A DNA stretch of 64,000 nt from an uncultured Stenotrophomonas sp. Its GTDB lineage: Bacteria; Pseudomonadota; Gammaproteobacteria; Xanthomonadales; Xanthomonadaceae. Shown here piece by piece: positions 60,364-64,000 of this stretch; position 1 is the first letter of the stretch, and each line of letters begins with the position of its first letter. Below the pieces are notes generated by a model that saw only the letters and a list, made by a program, of their open reading frames with translations, was not told where the DNA came from and did not search any database. The position numbers and the translations under genes are program-made. The stretch spans positions 1 to 64,000 of the forward strand of contig NZ_CAMFIA010000006.1 of assembly GCF_945952405.1 (NCBI RefSeq). Direction: 5' to 3'.

Positions 60364-60663
60364 GCTGGGCTCCTTGCGGCCTCACGGGGCCGAAAAATCC
60401 TTGAGAACGTCGGTAGCAGCAATGCCGGCGCGGGTCAGAGTGCCGGCGGGCCCGCCATCGTCGCCTGGCCCTGGGTGAGCACACTCGCATATTTCCGGCC
60501 CGCCGTCGCCTGGGGCGGGGCCGCTGCCGCGCCCGGCACGGGCCGGCGCAGTGCCGGGTGGCCGCGAGGGCCTGGACGGCGGCCTGGGAAAGGGCCGGCA
60601 GGAGGCGGCCGAGGCGACGCCGGTGGTCCCCACCGCTGCGTCGCCGGGCCGGCAGCGCGGGGG
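60364..60663 (-). other. Gene-free stretch with strong hairpin
   Basis: No credible gene. It contains GGCGACGC-CGGTGG (60614-60627), a 3-nt loop, CCACCG (60631-60636) and GCGTCGCC (60639-60646), an almost perfect 14-bp stem with a 2-nt bulge 18 bp past the porin stop. This is probably the end of the Fap-like transcript. Nothing else is seen in the rest. Confidence 0.55.
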
Positions 60664-61980
60664 CTAGAGCATGTAGGGGATCTTGAACGCCAGGGTAAAG
60701 TCCGGCGCATCCGGGGTCAGGCCGATGCCGAGCAGGGTCACCAGCGTGGTGTGCTGGTTGAGCGCGTAGGTCACGCCCAGATTCAGTGACGCCGCATTGG
60801 CGTCGCTGCCGATCACCTTCATCCACCTGCCGCCCTGGAAACGGGTGGAGGCGCGGGCACTGATGCGGTCGCTGAAGGACAGGCTGAGACTGGTGCGTTC
60901 GTTGAAGGCGAACGCCACGCCCGCACCGAAGTACACCGAGCCGCCCAGCTTCACGTCGCCAGGATTGACCGTGTCCGGATTGCTGTCGATGTCCTTGAAG
61001 CCTCTCGGGAACGAATGCACATAGCCGAGATTGGCGAACAGGATCGCCGGGTCCGCGGTCTTGACCATGGACAGGCCGAGATTGGCCTGCCATACACCGT
61101 TGCCGGTGGGCTGCTCGCGCGGCACCGCAAAGCGGATGTAGTCATCGTCATCGCGCTCGATCACCTTCCAGTCCAGGCCGTACGGCGCGCGCCCGGTGGG
61201 TGCGGTCACCCCGGCCGTAAGCACGGTCTCGGGGCGCCAGCCACGCTCGCCGAACAGGCGGTAGTTGGCGCTCAGGCCGATATCGCCCAGCCCATTGCCG
61301 TTGGTCTGTTCCTGCGCAATGGCCGCCGCAGCGCCGCCGGCGCCACCCTTCTGGTAGACCGTTCGCCGCGCCAGATAGGGGACATCCAGGTTCAGGGTCA
61401 GGTTGGGACTGACGCCCCAGCGGGCGGCGAGGTTGTAGGTGAGCGAGTCGGATTCGACGTTCTCGACGGCGATGTTGCCAAGGAAGATCGCGTCCAGGGC
61501 CAGGAAGCCGTTGAGCGTGAGCTGCTTGCGGTCGTAACGGGCGTAGGTGAGGCTGCTCTCGATGGTGAAACGGCGCGAGAACAGCGCGGACTGCTGCTGT
61601 TTCACATCATCCACGCTGCGCCGGGCGTCCTGCCGGGCCTGCTGCGCCTCGGCGGCACTGCTGGCGTAGCCTTCAGCGCCGGCTGCAGCAGCCGCGCCTC
61701 CCGGCGCGGCCGAGCCAGGCTCGACGGTCGTTGCCGGACCCGTTGCCGTGGCCGGGCCGGTCGAGCCCACGCGGCCACTCAGGCGTGCCTGCATGGCCTG
61801 CACCTGCATGTCCAGTTCGCGCAGGCGCCGTACTTCCTGCGCATAGTTCGACTTCAATTGCTCCAGCTGATTGGCAAGGGCCTGCACGTCGGCGCCGTCA
61901 TCGGCGGCTGGCGGCGCGGCAAGTGCGGTGCCCGCCAGCGCCGCCAGCGCCAGCGGGGTGAACCTCAGAAGGCTGTGCAT
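60664..61980 (-). CDS. FapF-like outer-membrane porin
   Basis: 438 aa with a Sec signal (MHSLLRFTPLALAALAGTALA), a coiled coil (about 30-70, DVQALANQLEQLKSNYAQEVRRLRELDMQVQAMQARL), an Ala/Gly/Thr-rich linker (70-110), then a beta-barrel (about 140-438) ending ...FTLAFKIPYML. FapF of Pseudomonas has this layout: a trimer with N-terminal coiled coil, plug region and 12-strand barrel for export of amyloid subunits. Assignment rests on layout and neighbourhood, not on detailed identity. Confidence 0.72.
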   Translation of the reverse strand: MHSLLRFTPLALAALAGTALAAPPAADDGADVQALANQLEQLKSNYAQEVRRLRELDMQVQAMQARLSGRVGSTGPATATGPATTVEPGSAAPGGAAAAAGAEGYASSAAEAQQARQDARRSVDDVKQQQSALFSRRFTIESSLTYARYDRKQLTLNGFLALDAIFLGNIAVENVESDSLTYNLAARWGVSPNLTLNLDVPYLARRTVYQKGGAGGAAAAIAQEQTNGNGLGDIGLSANYRLFGERGWRPETVLTAGVTAPTGRAPYGLDWKVIERDDDDYIRFAVPREQPTGNGVWQANLGLSMVKTADPAILFANLGYVHSFPRGFKDIDSNPDTVNPGDVKLGGSVYFGAGVAFAFNERTSLSLSFSDRISARASTRFQGGRWMKVIGSDANAASLNLGVTYALNQHTTLVTLLGIGLTPDAPDFTLAFKIPYML

Positions 61981-62026
61981 GTTCGTGTCCTGCGTAGTGA
62001 AGCGCGTCCCCCAACGCCGGGCCGTG

Positions 62027-62776
62027 TTACCGGCCCGGCCCCATGCCGCGGTTCATCGCAATCGCCTGGGCCACGTTCTGGCCCAGCGGCAGGTTGCCTC
62101 CCGCGGTATCCCGCACCAGCTCCAGCCGCAGCTGGTTGCTGGCCACCTGGCCGTCGCCCGTCAGGGCAATGCCCTGGCCGACGCTGCCGTTGCGTATCCA
62201 TTGCTGCACCAGACCCTGGCCGTCCACCAGCAGCTGCAGGCGCAGCTGGTTGCCGTCCAGCACGGCGCTGGCAGACGCACCGGCCTGCTGCGCGCTGGCC
62301 CCATGCGCGCCGTCAGCGGACAGCGAAGGCACGGCGCCATCGCGGACGGTCAGCGTGGTGACATTGCGCGCGGCATTGCCATCGCCGGCGACCTGCACGC
62401 TCTGCACCAGTCCGCTGGCGTTGGCCAGGCCGCTGCTGTCGATGCTGCGACCGCGCGTGTCGGGCAGAGGGGCGTCGGCAGCGGTGACATGCACGCTGGG
62501 CTGGAAGCTCAGCCTGGGGGTGCCGCCGCTACGGAAATCCATGCCCAGCGTCAACGCTCCCTGCAGCGCGGTGCCATTGCCCGCCTGCCATTGCGAGACC
62601 ATGGTCACCCCGAACCAGGCCACGGTATTGCCACCCACGGTGTAGCGGCCGCGCATCAGGTTCAGTTCGGGGTCCGGGATCTCCTTCAGTCCGTGCCCGC
62701 GGGCAGCCTCTGCAGCCTGCACGGGCAGGGCGGGAGCGGCCAGCAGCAGGACCATCATCAGGGCGTGGCGGCACAT
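62027..62776 (-). CDS. FapE-like secreted protein
   Basis: 249 aa with a Sec signal (MCRHALMMVLLLAAPALPVQAA). Start of the mature part, IPDPELNLMRGRYTVGGNTVAWFGVTMVS, is reminiscent of FapE-type proteins (L.D..L...RGRY). The rest is repetitive and rich in Gly, Asn, Val and Gln (VAGDGNAARNVTTLTV, QQAGASASAVLDGNQLRLQL), typical of extracellular beta-rich proteins. Strong AAGGAG ribosome site. It lies 14 bp after the protease gene and 46 bp before the porin gene, so it belongs to the same operon. Confidence 0.68.
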   Translation of the reverse strand: MCRHALMMVLLLAAPALPVQAAEAARGHGLKEIPDPELNLMRGRYTVGGNTVAWFGVTMVSQWQAGNGTALQGALTLGMDFRSGGTPRLSFQPSVHVTAADAPLPDTRGRSIDSSGLANASGLVQSVQVAGDGNAARNVTTLTVRDGAVPSLSADGAHGASAQQAGASASAVLDGNQLRLQLLVDGQGLVQQWIRNGSVGQGIALTGDGQVASNQLRLELVRDTAGGNLPLGQNVAQAIAMNRGMGPGR

Positions 62777-62790
62777 GGTGGAGTTCTCCT

Positions 62791-63495
62791 TCAGAACAGG
62801 TCGGCATGGCTGAAGCCGAAGTCGACCAGCTCGGCATCGGTGATCGGCCCCTGCCGCGCGTAGAGCGCGCGGGCACTGGGTCGTTCGCTGGGTTGCAGCA
62901 GAACCGTGTTGCGATCGAAATCGCTGCCGATCACCACGAATACCGCCCGTGATGGCCATGCAGCAAGGAAGTCCGGCAGCGCCAGGCTGCGGTTGCCAAG
63001 GATCGGGTCGGCCACCTCGACCACGCCGTCGCGCACCTGCTTGAGCACCACGAAATGACGGAAGCCGCGCACGTCCATCAGCACCAGGCCGGGGACGCGA
63101 AGGCTGCGCAGGCGGGTTTCATCGATGCGGTAGCCGCGGCCGCGCATGCCCAGCGATTCCACATAGCGTTTGATGTCGAGCAGCGAGAAGCCGCGCTCGG
63201 CTACCAGCGACGGATCGGAGACCCCCATCATCCCTTCGATGACGGTCGCCTCGTCGGTGTCCAGGTGGTAGGCGTGGCGCAGGATGGTGGCCAGCGCCGC
63301 CGCGCCGCAGCTGTAGTCGGTGTGCTGCCGCACCACGTTGCGGTAGCGCCGCTCCTGCATGCTCTCCACCTTCTGCTGCAGCAGCGTGCCATTGGGAAGC
63401 ACATCGGCGAAGCGGACATCGCCGGCCCATGCCGAAGCGGTGCCCAGCAGCCACAGGCACACCAGCAGACGTAGCGGAAGACGGCGACCTATCAT
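62791..63495 (-). CDS. FapD-like C39 family cysteine protease
   Basis: 234 aa with a Sec signal (RRLPLRLLVCLWLLGTASAWA), so periplasmic. Peptidase C39 catalytic triad: Cys63 (TDYSCGAAALATIL), His147 (RGFRHFVVLK) and Asp163 (VADPILG). C39 peptidases process double-glycine-type leaders in bacteriocin export; as a stand-alone periplasmic form beside a porin and repetitive secreted proteins it matches FapD of the Pseudomonas amyloid system. A ribosome site GGAGAA precedes the start. Confidence 0.82.
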   Translation of the reverse strand: MIGRRLPLRLLVCLWLLGTASAWAGDVRFADVLPNGTLLQQKVESMQERRYRNVVRQHTDYSCGAAALATILRHAYHLDTDEATVIEGMMGVSDPSLVAERGFSLLDIKRYVESLGMRGRGYRIDETRLRSLRVPGLVLMDVRGFRHFVVLKQVRDGVVEVADPILGNRSLALPDFLAAWPSRAVFVVIGSDFDRNTVLLQPSERPSARALYARQGPITDAELVDFGFSHADLF

Positions 63496-63594
63496 CACGT
63501 TCTCCGGCAGCAGGAGGGAGCCCCTGTCCCAAGGGGGAGGAGGAACAGGGGCTCCCGGGAACCCGGCCATTGGCGGACGGCCGGGGTGTTGCGC

Positions 63595-64000
63595 TTACTC
63601 GCCGCTGCCGCCACCACCGCCGGTGCTGGGCTGGGCGACTGCCAGGGCCAGGCTGTTGGCCTGCAGGTTGCCGGTACCCGAGGCCACGTTCACGCCGATG
63701 TTGCCGGAGGCGCCGGAGAAGGCGCTGCCCGACAATGCCGAGGTGTTGGTGGCATCGACATTGACCCAGCGCGTGGTGCTGACCGTGCCGCTGAGGCTGG
63801 CGTACAGATCCGCCACGCCCAGTTCGACGAACTGGCTGGTGCCACTCTCACGCGTATCGAAGCCCAGGCCGCCCACCCCCGGCCGGTTGGGGTTCATCGT
63901 GGCGTTCTGGATCTCGTTGTCCAGGTCGATGTGGCCAGTGCTGTTGCCACCCGGATGCGGCAGTGCGCCGTTCCAGGTATCCAGGTAGTAATTGGCCATC
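63595..64000 (-). CDS. Fap-like amyloid or surface subunit (partial)
   Basis: The C-terminal 134 residues of a longer protein that runs off the right edge; the in-frame Met at 63999 has no signal peptide, so the true start lies outside. Composition is rich in Gly, Ser, Asn and Thr. ALSGSAFSGASGNIGVNVASGTGNLQANSLALA matches the motif common to Fap structural proteins (FapB/FapC type) and related adhesins, and the end is poly-Gly/Ser. It precedes the C39 protease gene by 99 bp. Confidence 0.7.
   Translation of the reverse strand, partial: MANYYLDTWNGALPHPGGNSTGHIDLDNEIQNATMNPNRPGVGGLGFDTRESGTSQFVELGVADLYASLSGTVSTTRWVNVDATNTSALSGSAFSGASGNIGVNVASGTGNLQANSLALAVAQPSTGGGGGSGE

Overview
High-GC chromosomal DNA whose gene content and repeats point to Stenotrophomonas (S. 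maltophilia complex). The strongest markers are a subclass B3 metallo-beta-lactamase that I recognise as L1 and many short palindromic repeats starting with GTAG, which match the SMAG family described in S. maltophilia. There are no phage, IS, integrase, CRISPR or tRNA genes. Gene density is high, and all calls come from reading the sequence without database searches.

Layout. 1-5.1 kb: a zinc-related locus with a MerC-domain protein divergent from a six-gene operon (DUF2796 protein, ABC ATPase, FtsX-like permease, two DUF3299 lipoproteins, one unknown), with a Zur-like palindrome between them. 5.2-7.4 kb: a 14-TM MFS exporter (SmvA type) with its TetR regulator behind a perfect 38-bp palindrome. 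7.5-12.5 kb: AraC regulator/AhpD-like protein pair, then fdhD and a YdeP-type molybdoenzyme. 12.6-16.6 kb: CopL-like and DUF411 metal-binding proteins, L1, and a Tat-exported amidohydrolase. 16.6-20.5 kb: a FecI/FecR/FecA-type iron signalling operon. 20.7-24.8 kb: membrane proteins, DUF3224 and a FixJ-like two-component pair. 25-29.6 kb: a magnesium locus (unknown 99-aa protein, mgtA, mgtC) and an EF-hand lipoprotein. 29.8-31.6 kb: proline iminopeptidase and a TraX-family protein.

31.7-44 kb holds two paralogous iron-uptake modules. Each has a TonB-dependent receptor facing a TetR regulator across a shared inverted repeat. The second also carries a siderophore-interacting protein and DUF3649, PepSY and DUF3325 membrane proteins. 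A YcaQ-type DNA glycosylase and an AlaX-type editing protein lie between the modules. 44.1-49.9 kb: a two-component system divergent from a MacAB-like exporter, with 11-bp direct repeats between them. 50-58.9 kb: M23 peptidase, GAF/PAS/GGDEF protein, Tat-exported tyrosinase, an SPFH/zinc-ribbon/small-protein operon, and a beta-hydroxyacid dehydrogenase. 59-64 kb: a large unknown protein and, running off the right edge, what looks like a Fap-type functional amyloid locus (structural subunit, C39 protease, FapE-like protein, FapF-like porin).

The dominant themes are metal handling (Zn, Cu, Fe, Mg), drug export or resistance, and envelope functions. Several adjacent gene sets share operators or overlap by 1-11 bp, so they probably work as co-regulated units.
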